From Papaver somniferum (lineage: Eukaryota; Streptophyta; Magnoliopsida; Ranunculales; Papaveraceae): 64,000 nt of DNA. The position numbers and the translations under genes were made by a program. The notes beneath the pieces are model-generated. The model did no database searches. It worked only from the letters and a program-made list of their open reading frames with translations, and was not told the origin of the DNA. The DNA lies in NCBI RefSeq assembly GCF_003573695.1, contig NC_039363.1, positions 124,851,302 to 124,915,301 on the forward strand. The letters run 5' to 3'. This document shows positions 34,894 through 46,480 of the stretch, piece after piece (within the stretch, counting starts at the first letter, position 1; the number at the start of each line of letters is the position of its first letter).

Positions 34894-37669
34894 TGTTAGA
34901 GCATAGCTCTGTTAAACTCACCAAACATTGGTATGTCAAGTTTGGTTGTCATATTTTAGTATCAAAACTCATCTAGAGTCACTTGAATAATGTTGAGACG
35001 TACAAGTATTACTCCGAAGACTTTAAGAATGTTGAGACGTACAAGTATTCTTCACATTCTTCAAGTAGTCAATATTACAACGACGACACCATCCTTCCAC
35101 TTGAGGTTAGTAGTATTGACTTGATATTGTTTCCATTCCTAATGTATCTTTCAAGTCATGCTATATTGAAAACATAAAATACGAAGATGTATATATTATA
35201 AATATTACTCTAGTGATGTGACTTGGTCATAATAGTATGATCAAAGTGTCAAGGAAAACATATTACGAAGTATGAACGCTTATCTTTTGGAACTTCGTAA
35301 GTACGACATCGACATAATCTATTATATATAGTTGTTTGATTATGTGTGCATTATATATGAATAATTTCACCCTAGGAAACAATATTTTATACCATTTGTT
35401 TAAAGGAAGTACATTTATGAACTTGTTTCGTAATAGAAAGGAAATCATGATTGGTCTTGCTATTCGTTGAATATATTTTGGATGACCAATGGAAGATGAC
35501 TTTGATAGAACCTATCTTAACTTGTTAAGATTTATGGTATAACCAGTCATAGCCTATATAATATAGTTTGTTTCAATTGGTCATGAGCTTCATTGTAAAT
35601 CTAGTTGTAACCAATCACAAGCTATATTGGAATGCAAGTTGTAACCGGTCACAAGTTACTTTGGGAACCAAGGTATAACCGGTCACAAGATGAATTGGGA
35701 AGTTAGTTGTAATCGATCACAAGCTACCTTTGTGAAGCAAGGTGTAACCAATCACAAGCTACCTCTGGGAAGCAAGGTGTAACCGGTCACAACCTGGTTT
35801 GGGAAACATGGCATAACCGATCACAACTTACATTGTGAGGTTGGTACAACCGATACCAAAATGCAAAAACCAAGTTTCCAACATTCACATATCTCTGTAT
35901 ATTTTGTGTGAAGCTTGGAATTAGGGTTTGCTAAGAAACTTCTAGATGTTGACATATTTGAACATGTACATAACTCCTATCATTTATTGTTCAAATATAC
36001 TCCTTGATACTCAAGATGATCCCTGGTCCGAAAAAGTGAAAACCATTTAATTATGATTTTCATCATATATACCAACATTTAAAACATATCCTCCAGAATA
36101 TATTATAAGTTAATGTGCTAGACTAATAATAGAAGTTTTCCATGAGAGTTTTCGGAAATATTGGTTAAAATTAATTGGGAATAGGAAAACCGAATTTAGG
36201 TACTTTAATGCATATCTTGAGAATATTTTCGGTTTTGGAATTTCCTTGTTGTCCAAACAACCTTGGTATACAATGCATATCTTGAGTTTGCATTTCTTGC
36301 AAACTATCCTAAGATCCAGGCAAACTTCATTTCTTGTTATTTCTGGTGGAGCCATCTATCTGGAGAAGAAAGTACCCTAATTAGGATAAATCTCTTATGA
36401 CCGCTCGTTTAAAGACTTTTGTGGGATCAAGAATCTCTACGAGTACAGTCGGTGGGAAACTAGATAATTGCAGTGTTATTAGTTTTCGATTATTGATTTG
36501 ATTGATTAACGATTGTTGAAACTTTGACTGCACCTAGTTTGTTTATTCTTGAGAATCTTCTCTTTTGATATAAGGTGGCCCCGGCCACATCATTTTTGTA
36601 TGTGGCCCCTCGTCATTTTCTGACACCTATTTAACTAAAAAACCTTCCCCTTCCAAATCCCCTTAACTGTTTCACTTTTTGAGAAAAAGTAGGAAGTTAT
36701 AGAAAGAAGAAAGAAAAACAGTTAGGTAATAAAACTGTTTTCCAAATTTTTTCCTTTATGCGACGTGTCATCATTTAAAGAAGGGTCACATACTTGAAGT
36801 ATGTGGCCCGACCACATCGTAGCCGTACCGATATAAGATTCACTCAGACTAGTTAAAAGTGTTGACGGTAAATTTAGAACCAACTTCGGATCTAAAGACA
36901 TCTTGAAAAATCCATTGTTAACAGACTCCGTTATGTGTGTGATTGATCACAAGAGGATTCAAGTGTTGTTGTGCAGGTTTTTGAAGGCAATAGAAGATTT
37001 GAAGACGAAGATGAATTCTTATTAGTTTACATATCTTGTGGATTTAGTGCACAAACCTTGATCGGATGGGATCCAACTAGAATCAGTTTATCTTTGATAG
37101 ACTTGATTGACTAGTTGTGTGAGATCGGCATCACTATATAGTTTCTCTTTGAGATCTATACTGATTGATTGAGAATCTAAACTTGATTATTTCGCTAGTC
37201 ACTGGATAGATTGATATAACCAGACAAAGGAGTTTATTAGATTAAACATAAGTGCCTTTGTCAATGATTCACATATCTTCTAGCAAGATTGATTAGAATG
37301 GTTACCAAACAAATTCTTTCTTTGCCATTTGGCATACGATCCAAATGACTTGATATTCACGTGCGTGACTCTTGAAGTCAAAGGCGCAGGGATACTGACG
37401 AGACTAAGTAGCTAGGGGTAGTCTGCTTGGTCTCAACTATACGAAGTTGGTATTAGATCTTGTATAACGGCTTAATTCTGAGAGTATTCAAAACTGAACT
37501 AGGTCCCGGGGGTTTTATGCATTTGCGGTTTTCTCGTTAACAAAATCTTGTTGTGTCATTTACTTTTCTATTCCGCAATTACAATTGTTGTTTATTATAA
37601 TTAAAGTAAATGCACTTGAACGTTACTAGGCACTTGATATTGATCCCATAAAGTTTCGGTTATTATCGC
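34894..37669 (+). repeat. SIRE-like LTR, second subfamily, left part
   Basis: This starts TGTTAGAGCATAGCTC and follows the 22738 LTR along its length, with many changes. Its tandem region (about 35520-35830) is a cleaner array of a ~37-base unit around GTAACCGGTCACAAG. It holds a MITE at 36575-36829. At 37670 it is interrupted by a reversed LTR; 80 bases that fit its continuation appear at 50643-50722. Confidence 0.8.
36575..36829. mobile_element. MITE with 8-bp target duplication
   Basis: A 255-base insert is flanked by GATATAAG on both sides (36567-36574 and 36830-36837). The related LTRs have a single GATATAAG here. Its ends contain inverted GTATGTGGCCC/GGGCCACATAC words and GGCCACAT/ATGTGGTC. 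There is no coding capacity. An 8-bp duplication fits hAT or Mutator-like families; imperfect ends prevent a firm class. Confidence 0.8.
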
Positions 37670-37886
37670 TGAAAAGACGAGGGTACCCAAATATACTTCA
37701 ATCTAAAACTTTTCTACCTATAAGTCCTTTCTCCGAAAGTGATTGTTTGTGGACTGAGTCGAGACAATACAATGAATTGGTTCACACTTCGTGTGATCAC
37801 TATGGATATGAGATCGAGAAAATATAATAACAAGATAACTTGCATGATTGACTATGGATACAAGATCGAGACAATACAACAACAAA

Positions 37887-38110
37887 CACTACACCATTTT
37901 CCCCGAATTGCAACTCAATTTTGTAACGGCCCAGCAGCCGTTACAAACTTTTATGTTACAAATAGCCGTTACAACCTAGACGTAACAGGGAGGAGCCGTT
38001 ACGAAATTTTTTCCAGATTCGTAACAGGGGGAAACTGTTACGAATAGTAACATACTAATTTTTTACGTGTGTCAGTCACACGCTTGATGACACTAGAGCC
38101 GGTAACAGAT
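37887..38110 (+). repeat. Left terminal and subterminal repeats of the large CACTA element
   Basis: The terminal CACTACACCATTTT is followed by at least six GTAACGG/CCGTTAC or GTAACAG motifs, the likely binding sites of its TNPA-type protein. Confidence 0.88.
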
Positions 38111-39107
38111 ATTATTGCGCGTGTGCCATTCAGCCGTGTGCCCCCTTTTTCCACCCAAGTTCACTAAGCTAGAGTATTATTCCTCCCCTGAAGAGATAAG
38201 CTCGTGAAGAGATGAGGGTTTCATCGAGTACACTCATTTCATTTTTTTCACTCTCTTTCTCTCTTCGTTTCTCATCAGAAGATACCAGAAATTTATCATC
38301 GTGAAGAGATAAGGGTTGCCTCTGCAGAAGATACCAGAAATTTATCAAAGACATTTTTCGATCTGTTATTTCAATCGTAAGTTTCAAATCAGTTAGTATT
38401 CAAATTTCTCGATCTGTTATTTCAATCGTAAGTTGTTTTTTTTTTTATTCATTCAATCATCGTCTGTTTTTTCATTGGGGTTTTTAATTTTAGGGTTTTT
38501 CCATCTGATAAATCTATTATGATTTCTATTTCTGATTTCGTTTTAGGTTTATTTTTATCTGATATAAATCTGATACGATTTCTTTCTCTTATTTCAGGGT
38601 TTTATCTGTGGAAGAGCTGAAGAACTTTGAAGGTATTTGTTTTATCATCTGTTAAATAAAATTTTAGGATTTGAAGGATATATACTAACTGATATTCTGA
38701 TTTCATGTTAGGGTTTGAAAGACTGAAGAACTTTGAAAAACTCCAAAGAGCTGAAGTTCAAAGTATAAGAATTGATTTGTTTAATTTCAATTAGTATGAA
38801 TTGATTTTTTTTAATTTTATTTTTAGGTTTTCAATTAGTATGAATTGATTTGTTTAATTTCAGTTTTAGGGTTTCAATTAGTATGAATTAATTTTTTCTT
38901 TATAGCATGTTAAGATTATGGTGTTTTATGTAAACTAGCATGTGAAGTTATTTGGCCAGGGCTTCGACAACCTGTTTTCTTTGTAATCTGTTTTCTCTGA
39001 ACTACTTGTAGACCATATGTATGAACTCTGTTTTCTTTGTAATCTGTTTTCTATGAACTACTTGTAGACCATCCTCTCCTCGTTGAGAGGATGTTTCTGT
39101 CGTTTTC
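38111..39107 (+). promoter_or_regulatory. Leader region of the transposase gene
   Basis: There is no long open frame. Direct repeats are visible: AGATACCAGAAATTTATCA twice (about 38279 and 38331), CGATCTGTTATTTCAATCGT twice (about 38359 and 38410), and the CTGTTTTCT...GAACTACTTGTAGACCAT block twice (about 38989 and 39046). The structure of T-rich introns and short GA-rich exons resembles a spliced 5' leader. Confidence 0.45.
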
Positions 39108-39380
39108 ATGAGGGCTTCGGCAAACCCACCACTAGGACTAAGTACTTGGTTTGATCCTATAAAGTCTATTTTGAAGGGTAATATGTCATCTGATGAGAAC
39201 AAGAAATGGATGAAGTGTGACCGTAAGTCTGGTGAATACATACAAGGTGTGAGGTCATTTATACAGTTTGCCAAGAATAATGGTGGTGGGAGGGTTTTAT
39301 TTTCATGTCCTTGTCGAAATTGTATGAATGGTAAAGTGATAGACGCATTTATGTGTCTAATTTGTCCCAATTGTTTATAT

Positions 39381-40820
39381 TGTTAGTGCTCGATTTTGTA
39401 CTTATTTGGTTATTTTATGTCTTTGTAGGTGTTTTTGGAGAAATAAGCTTTTGCGGCGAAATTGGCTAAAAAGTGGTTTTTGCGCTCGTGGGAGAAAATT
39501 ACTATACGGACTCTCAATTTGGATAAGGGGTAACCTAATTACTAAGGGGCACCCCATTTCAGGGCATGTACTAAAGGGACACCGGAACTGGATAGGAGGA
39601 GGTCATCTTCAAAGTTTCAAAACTGGATTTTGGCGGAAAAAAAGGCAGCAGCGTCAACAGTTTTGGATCAAGGATTTGAGCGACCTAGGAGGCGATTCAA
39701 TGGGCAACTTTGGTACCCACGGACTCTACAAGACATAAGGGACCTGTTAGAAGCGATTAGACCCATCTAATTGGGCTGGATAAGTCAGAAAATCCACACA
39801 AAGTCAAGACAGTGCACACGGTTTCTGTTTAGGATTTGAGATTAGTTTGAGAGATTTATGGGATATCTTGCGTGGTATATACATCAAAACAGTTGGGTAA
39901 AAGTCCTAGAAGATATTTGAGACGAGAGAATAGCTAGAAACAGCCTGTAACGCAACAAGAAGAAGATTATTCTTCAAACAACCCGTAAAGAATAATGGAG
40001 ATTTCCAAGGGGTTTGATCGAGTTTCAAGGGGATTTAAAACCTATAAATAGTTGGTTTTATGTCAGAGAAGGGGGATGAAGAGTTTGGGGGTCTATACAG
40101 ATCCAGGAGGAGCGAAGAAGAAGGAGTAGCAGCAATGTTCACCTGCTGCTGCTGCTGCCATTAAAAAGCTTCAAGAACACGAAGAACAGACTCTCCAGGA
40201 CAGTCTTATTTTCAGCAGCTTCAGAACAGTCTTATTTTCAGCAGCTCAACAGCAGAAGAGAGGTGTCGCAGTTCGCTGCAGTTTTCTGTTGTCGTTCTTT
40301 TCTGGACGTGTTTTGTGAGTCTCAGAACTACTATTTTATAACTTTTGACTCTTTTAATCACACTTTGAGCTTTGAATTAATATGTTGAGTATGTGATTGA
40401 TATGAATAGCTAAACCCCAATACTGGGATGATGGAGGAAACCATTCTTTATGCATGAGTAATTTTATTTAATTCTTTTATGACTATTTGCACTATTATGA
40501 ATGGAATTATGATTTTTATTGATTATTTGTGATTTTGTCTGATGATGTATGCTTAATCCATGAGATTCTTGATGCATCATGCTTATGATTTACATATAAT
40601 ACTTACAAAATCTATTTTTGGCAAAGTAAGAGTCGATATTTGTTATCAATATAAGATTTAATTGTCTAGAATTAATAATTGAATCGCATGAGTATAAGAA
40701 TTGGTGAAATCCTGAGTCCCAGTATCTCTTGATCCTGTGACAATTTGGTATATACTTTTGTTTTTAAATCTATTCAAGTCCGAGCATCGAATCCGTATTT
40801 ACCGCAATCGAAATATAACA
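39381..40820 (+). repeat. Solo LTR inserted in the CACTA transposase gene
   Basis: This block starts TGTTAGTGCTCGATTTTGTACTTA and interrupts the transposase-associated domain. The same family recurs at 58707-60195, with shared words CTCGATTTTGTACT, ACACGAAGAACAGACT and ACTGGGAYGAYGGAGGA. A TATAAATA box lies at 40043-40050, as expected for an LTR. No internal domain is attached. The 3' end (…AAATATAACA) and the target duplication are uncertain by a few bases. It resembles gypsy LTRs with this start. Confidence 0.75.
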
Positions 40821-40965
40821 ACATAAAGGTTTAGTTTCACTTAGTGATATATCATTGCATTTGCTCAAATATGGTATTTTTTTGACGTATACAACATGGC
40901 GTCATCATGGTGAAAGTTCAGTAGCAGCACGGTCAAGACATAGGGATAACACTACAGCAGTTATG

Positions 40966-41130
40966 GATGGGAATGTTACAGTAGGTGTGGATGTGGATGG
41001 GAATGTTACATCTGCTATGGATATGGATGTGAATGTCACAGGAGGAGTTGATGTGGATGAGAATGTTACAGCAGGTGTGGATGTGGATGAGAATGTTACA
41101 ACAAATGTGGATGTGGATGAGAATGTTGGG
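40966..41130 (+). repeat. 36-bp coding minisatellite in the transposase gene
   Basis: About four to five tandem copies of a 36-base unit encode 12-residue repeats of the type GVDVDENVTAGV, between the transposase-associated domain and the TNP2 core. All copies keep the frame. Confidence 0.8.
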
Positions 41131-44100
41131 ACCAAGGGGTGTTGTAAGAAAAAGTTATCAGCGGCCGAGCGAGCAAGAGTACCATTGTATCCTTCGTGTC
41201 CTAAAGGAAATTCGGCGTTGTATGTAGCGATAATGATGAACAACATAAAGACTCAGTATGCGATTTCAGATAATGGTATGATTGTAATGTTAGAATTGAT
41301 AAAAGAGTTGCTTCCCGAAGAAAACACCCTGCCAAGTAAGTTTCCAGATGTCAAGAAGATAATTCAAGAGTTGGGGATGGATTATGTAACCTACGATGCT
41401 TGCGTGAATGATTGTATACTCTATTGGAAGGATAAGAGTTCATTGCTGAAGTGCCCTGTATGTCAAGAACCGCGGTATGTAAGAGTTTTCAATGATGAGA
41501 GAAAACTTACTCAAGTTGCGCAGAAGACGTTGAGACACTTTCCAATAATTGCAAGGTTGAAAAGATTTTATAGTATACCATGGATAGCAGAGGCGATGCT
41601 TTGGAATTTTAGAGCACAGAAAGATATGTAATGCGTCATCCCGTTGATTCTTCAGCTTGGCGTTGTGCGGATAGTTTTTTTCCAGAGTTTGCTAAGGAAG
41701 CACGGAATGTTACTCTTGGTATAGCAACTGACGGCTTCAACCCCAATGGATGGTTTGGTCTCAATTACAGCTGTTGGCCGGTAATTCTCTGTCCGTATAA
41801 TCTTCCTCCTTCGATGTGTATGAAGAGGGAGTTTTCTATGTTATGTTTGTTGATATCAGGCCCGAGAGCACCAGGTAAAGATATCGATGTTTACTTACAA
41901 CCATTGATTGAAGAGTTGAAAGAGTTATGGAATGATGGTGTTATGACTTTCGACAGCTTCACCGGTTCTGAATTTCTGATGAGAGCTAGGTTGTTATGGG
42001 CAATTCATGATTTTCCAGCATTAGGGACTCTTTCTGGATGTGTAACTCATGGGTATTTTGCTTGTCCAAGTTGTGGAGAAGAAACAGATGCTGAGTGGCT
42101 GCCATATAGTAAGAAGTTGTGTTATATGGGACATCGAAGATGGCTGCCAACGAAACACAAGTTTAGAGATGATAAAACAAACTTCAGTGGAGGAGTTGAG
42201 CATGGTAAAGCTCCATGGCCACTAACAGGATTGAAAGTTCAAGAGATGGTAGCTAATTTGAAAAGCAAACAGGGTAAAGGAAAACCACCATCAAAGAAAC
42301 GTAAAAGAGGGACTGAAGGGTATGCTGATGAAGAAATTTCCGATCACTCTTTATTTTCTCGAAGGTCTATTCTTTATGATTTGCCGTATTGGGGAGCGAA
42401 CACAGTTCGTCACTGTACAGATGTGATGCATACCGAGAAGAATATAACTGAGCACATTGTTAATACTGTATTGGGAAATAGCAAGTCAAAAGATGGTCTT
42501 AATGCACGTAAAGATATGAAAGCTATGGGGATTAAAAAGAGGTTATGGTTGAAAGAGGATGACAACACGGGCAAGACAACAATGGAAGATGGGTCTTTTG
42601 CCTTAACAAAGGATGAAAAAGTTGCTTTCTGTACAGTTTTGAAGTTAAGGTGCCTTCAAATTTCTGTTCCAATCTTCGCAACAACGTTGGTATAAATCCA
42701 CCGGAGTTGAAGAATTTAAGTCTCATGATTACCATGTTATGATGCAGTCTTTGTTTCCACTGCTTGTTCATACTGCAACTTCATTTCCTAAAGATCTGCG
42801 AGTTTCTCTTCTCCGGATTAGTTTATTTTTCAATATCTTATGTGCGAAGGTTATTAACAGAGAGCATCTTTTACAAGCTAAAGTTAGTTTGGTGGAGGCG
42901 ATGTGTGTTCTAGAAAAATACTTCCTCCATCCTTCTTTGTCATTAGTATCCACCTGATGATTCATCTGGCAGATGAAGCTTTAATCTGCGGTCCGGTCAG
43001 ATTAGGTGGATGTACCCCTTTGAGAGGTAATTTCCCACTTGACTATTTCCCCTGTTTAGAATTTTGTTTATTGTGTGTCATGATTAATTTCTTTTATGCT
43101 AGAGGATGACTTTAAATGCATGATTGGACTAACACAGTAGTATAAAAATCCAATGGTAACCATAAAAAGGAGTGGAACTGTTTGTTCTCATTATTGAAGG
43201 TTGTGCTTTTAACATCTTACTATGTGTGTTATGCTAGTGTTGATATGGAGGGTACAAACCCTTGCTTTATAGATTAAATTGAATTTGAGAATGTTATATG
43301 GAATGTCAGGTGCTGAGTGTAAGATACTTTGATTAGAAAGTTTATATTTGAAGTTTTTTCTGCTGAAATTTTATGAAGTTGACAACTTAGTATAAGATCA
43401 TGCTTGATAAGGCCTTGACAGCTTCTACACTTTACTATTCTTTGTAGGTTAATGAAAGGATTTAAAGGGTTGGTGCGCAATAAAAGGTACATTGAGGGAT
43501 GCATTGCGAGAGGGTATTCGTTGCGAGAAGCTAGCTTATTTTTTATGGATGGCATGTCAGATGATGGTGATGGTACTCATAAACATACTCGACGGGCTTT
43601 TTTAGATGATGACTATGAGTTTGCAGATGAGATGCCTCTAAGTACTGGAAAGAGTATGACTTTAACTCAAGTACAATTTGAACAATGCCGCAGCTGGATC
43701 CTATCTAAGTATTTTGAGATAGATGACTGGCGAAGGTAAACATTACTGCTTCAATGTGAATTTTAAATTGTTGTGTAGTATGCTAGAGTTATGCTATTTG
43801 TTTGTTCATTGAAGTATCAATGTCTATGTATTTGGTTTTATTTGAGATAGCAGTTTCATTGATGCATTAAGATGTTTTCATTATTTGATATTATTTTTAT
43901 GTGGTTGCAGGAAGTATGATTCCTATGTTAGCGGCAACACGTCTAATGGTCAGCAGACCTCAAAGAGTTTTCATGTATGGTTGCGCGACGAGGTAACATG
44001 ATATCTTAAATATTTCATCCCAACTTGTTATGTTTTTGGTTGTGATACTAACTCCAACATGAACTTTTATAGTTGATAGAAGCCAAAGAGACTGATTCAA

Positions 44101-44654
44101 CACTTTGGAGACTCGTGCAAGGACCCCTCTTCAAGGCACGATCCTACAGTAAATACCAAGTCAATGGCTTTACTTTTAGCACACTAGGTTGTGAGTCGAA
44201 GAATATATCGCAAAACAGTGGTGTATCAATGAAAGCTTTTACAAGACTGAAAGCGAAGTCGGCCGAGGAAGCAGAAATAACTTATTACGGAGTTATTAAA
44301 GAGATTATCGTCTTGAATTACATGGAGTTTGAAGAAACTGTTTTCTGTTGTGATTGGGTTAGTGTTGGAGATAAGAATGCGTGTAAGGTTGATGCAGTTT
44401 CAAAGATTATAAAGGTCAACTTATCCAAGATTAAAAACAAAGTTAGAGTGTCCGATGAGCCGTTTATCCTTGCATCTGAAGCGGCTCAAGTGTTCTACTC
44501 GAATGATCTTACAGATGAGGGATGGTCCGTGGTGTTGCACTCACATCAGGGGTTAACTTGTTCAGTAGATAAATTTGAAGTTCCTACATCTTATCAATCA
44601 GTTCTTACTGACAATGAGAATTTCAAAAAGTTGCTTTCAATTGGTTCTATTTGA

Positions 44655-44866
44655 AATGAAACTGATGCCACCTTTGCAATGTGTTGCGCTTCACGAATAT
44701 CTATAAAAAGAACGACTGCCTTTGTTTTGCTCTTGTTTTGCTTTTGTTTTGTTTTATTTGATCGCTTATTATTTGAGAGGTGTTATTTGTTTTATTCGCT
44801 TGTTCTATGATCTGTTTTCTCTTGTGCAATATTTTCTTTCATGATGTTTGTTTTTTTTTCCAGGAT
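44655..44866 (+). other. Spacer between the two CACTA genes
   Basis: T-rich DNA ending in a pyrimidine tract and CAG just before the ATG at 44867. The second gene could be a separate transcript or be joined to TNP2 by splicing, as in En/Spm. Confidence 0.5.
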
Positions 44867-46480
44867 ATGGCAGCAGTAGTCGTCAATGAGTATGGACAAC
44901 CAGTTTCCAGGAACTGCACGACAGCTGGTCACCGGAAGGGCTCATTGGTTCGTACACATGTGCCTGTTTCATACAAAAACTGGAAGCTTGTGCCTCAGAA
45001 GCATAAGGATGATGTTTGGAATACCCTTAAGGTACAAAACTTACCTTAATGAGGGTTGTATCCTCAGTTGTTGTTCACTCTTTTAACTTCTTTTATAGTG
45101 GTTGTATCCTCAGTAAGCCATTAATGAGATCTGACTTTACAGGACGAATTTAATATCCCTGAAACATCGAAGGATATTGTTCAGAAGTCCATGGCTGGTC
45201 CATGGAGGAGATTTAAAACTGAGTTACGTACCGATCATTATGATTTGTACCCTACTCATGAAGAAAGGATTCTACATGTTCCACCAACTGTAAGAGAAGA
45301 GGATTGGATAAAATTTTGTGAGAATGAAAAAGAAGAAAAGGCAACGCAAAGTAGAATTGACCATAAGCGGAAAAGACAACAATATGGCTACACACATTGT
45401 TCCGGTCGCAAACCTCATTATTTGGTCAGAGCTGAATTGGTACGGAAGTTTTCTCGATCTCTTCTACATTCACAATTTTCCCCATCTCTGTTGTATTTCA
45501 ATAATGCCTCAAACTCTGATATATTCACAACTCGTCTTGATCTCTGTAAATGTAGGAGGCCGAGAATCCTGGTGTAGAGATCAGTCCTGAGGATGTGTGG
45601 CTTAAAGCTCATACACAAGAGAGTGGTTCAATCTTACCTAGCGCCCATCCATATGCTGTGAGTCAGTTCACTTTTCAGTTATTTCAAGTCTTCTCATTGT
45701 TTTTAGTTAAACATATTATAATTTTCTCGATTGTTATGCTTGGCACAACAGGATAAGCTGAAGAAGGCGCAAGAAGAGATCAAAGAAAAACTGGATGCAG
45801 GTCTTCCAGTAGAGGAACTTTGTGCACTTGCTGCGGCTTTTGGAAAGGATACTAGAGGACGGACTCGTTCTCTTGGACTTGTATCTCGTACACAAGTCCA
45901 ACTTTCTGCTCCTGCGCGTCACAAGGTCAATGAGTTGAAACAGAAGGAGGGTGGTGTTACTCAAATGGTGGAAGAACTAGGTGGAAAGGTGGGGGTTCTA
46001 ATAGAAGGACTTGGAAAATTATGCCACATAGTTCAAGATATCCAATCTGCAATGCCAGCATCAGTTGGCTCAAACTTGGCCAGCACCTCAAAAGCTCTAT
46101 CTCCACAGGGTGTTTCTGCTTCACCTCTATCATCTCCACAGGGTATTTCTGCTTCACCTTTATCATCTCCACAAGCTGCGACGAGTTCACCAGCTGCATC
46201 AGGAGTACATGGCATGCCGCGTTGTTCATTACTGAACTTCGAGGGTCAAGTGGTTGCAACTGGTAACATCTGTACTGGTGGTTTAGGAGAAATAATTCAC
46301 GGAGATCCTGTACCCTTACATCTTGCCAAGGTGTGTATCGATACTATTTCCAAGCCAGATGCAATAACTGTGAGTGCCAACAAGTATGCAGCGACCTTCA
46401 GAGACGTTGGAATTGGAGGATATGTGCTTCATCCAAAGATGTGCCTCTCAAGTTACGACACACCATCTCTTTCTTTTTGA
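44867..46480 (+). CDS. TNPA-like second CACTA protein (Transposase_24 type)
   Basis: Four exons fit GT-AG splicing: 44867-45031, 45143-45439, about 45557-45658 and 45752-46480, all open. Exon 1 has VPVSYKNWKLVPQKHKDDVW. Exon 2 has MAGPWRRFKTELRTDHYD and REEDWIKFCE, the pattern of the plant transposase family Ptta/En/Spm. Exon 3 has VEISPEDVWLKAHT. Exon 4 has a long helix (KLKKAQEEIKEKLDAG), a Ser/Pro/Ala repeat (ASPLSSPQGISASPLSSPQ) and a conserved end. In En/Spm the corresponding protein binds subterminal repeats; here those would be the CGTAACGG motifs. No stop or frameshift is seen, in contrast to the neighbouring TNP2 gene. The start is the ATG right after a CAG acceptor-like site. Confidence 0.78.

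Larger units (their letters stand above)
39108..44654 (+). pseudogene. TNP2-type CACTA transposase, disrupted
   Basis: The N-terminal transposase-associated domain (W...CDRKSGEYIQGVRSFIQFA and FSCPCRNC) spans about 39183-39330. It is cut by the LTR at 39381 and resumes at about 40855 (HLLKYG, TTWRHHGE). The TNP2 core follows: KCPVCQEPRY, RHFPIIARLKR, GIATDGFNPNG, DFPALGTLSGC, YFACPSCGEET, HCTDVMHTEKNI. Then comes DUF4218-like DNA (42650-43740: SFPKDLRVSLLRI, GFKGLVRNKRYIEG) and a DUF4216 exon at about 44073-44654 (YYGVIKEIIVLNY, VFCCDWVSVGD, DEPFILASEAAQVFY). Frameshifts lie near 41631, 42650, 42715 and 43005. It would have cut the element out of DNA; it cannot do so now. Confidence 0.92.

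Noticed and set aside
41631..42695. Second transposase frame as a separate gene
   Set aside because: It overlaps the previous frame at ATGTAATG and continues the same TNP2 domain, so a one-base frameshift explains it better than a new gene.
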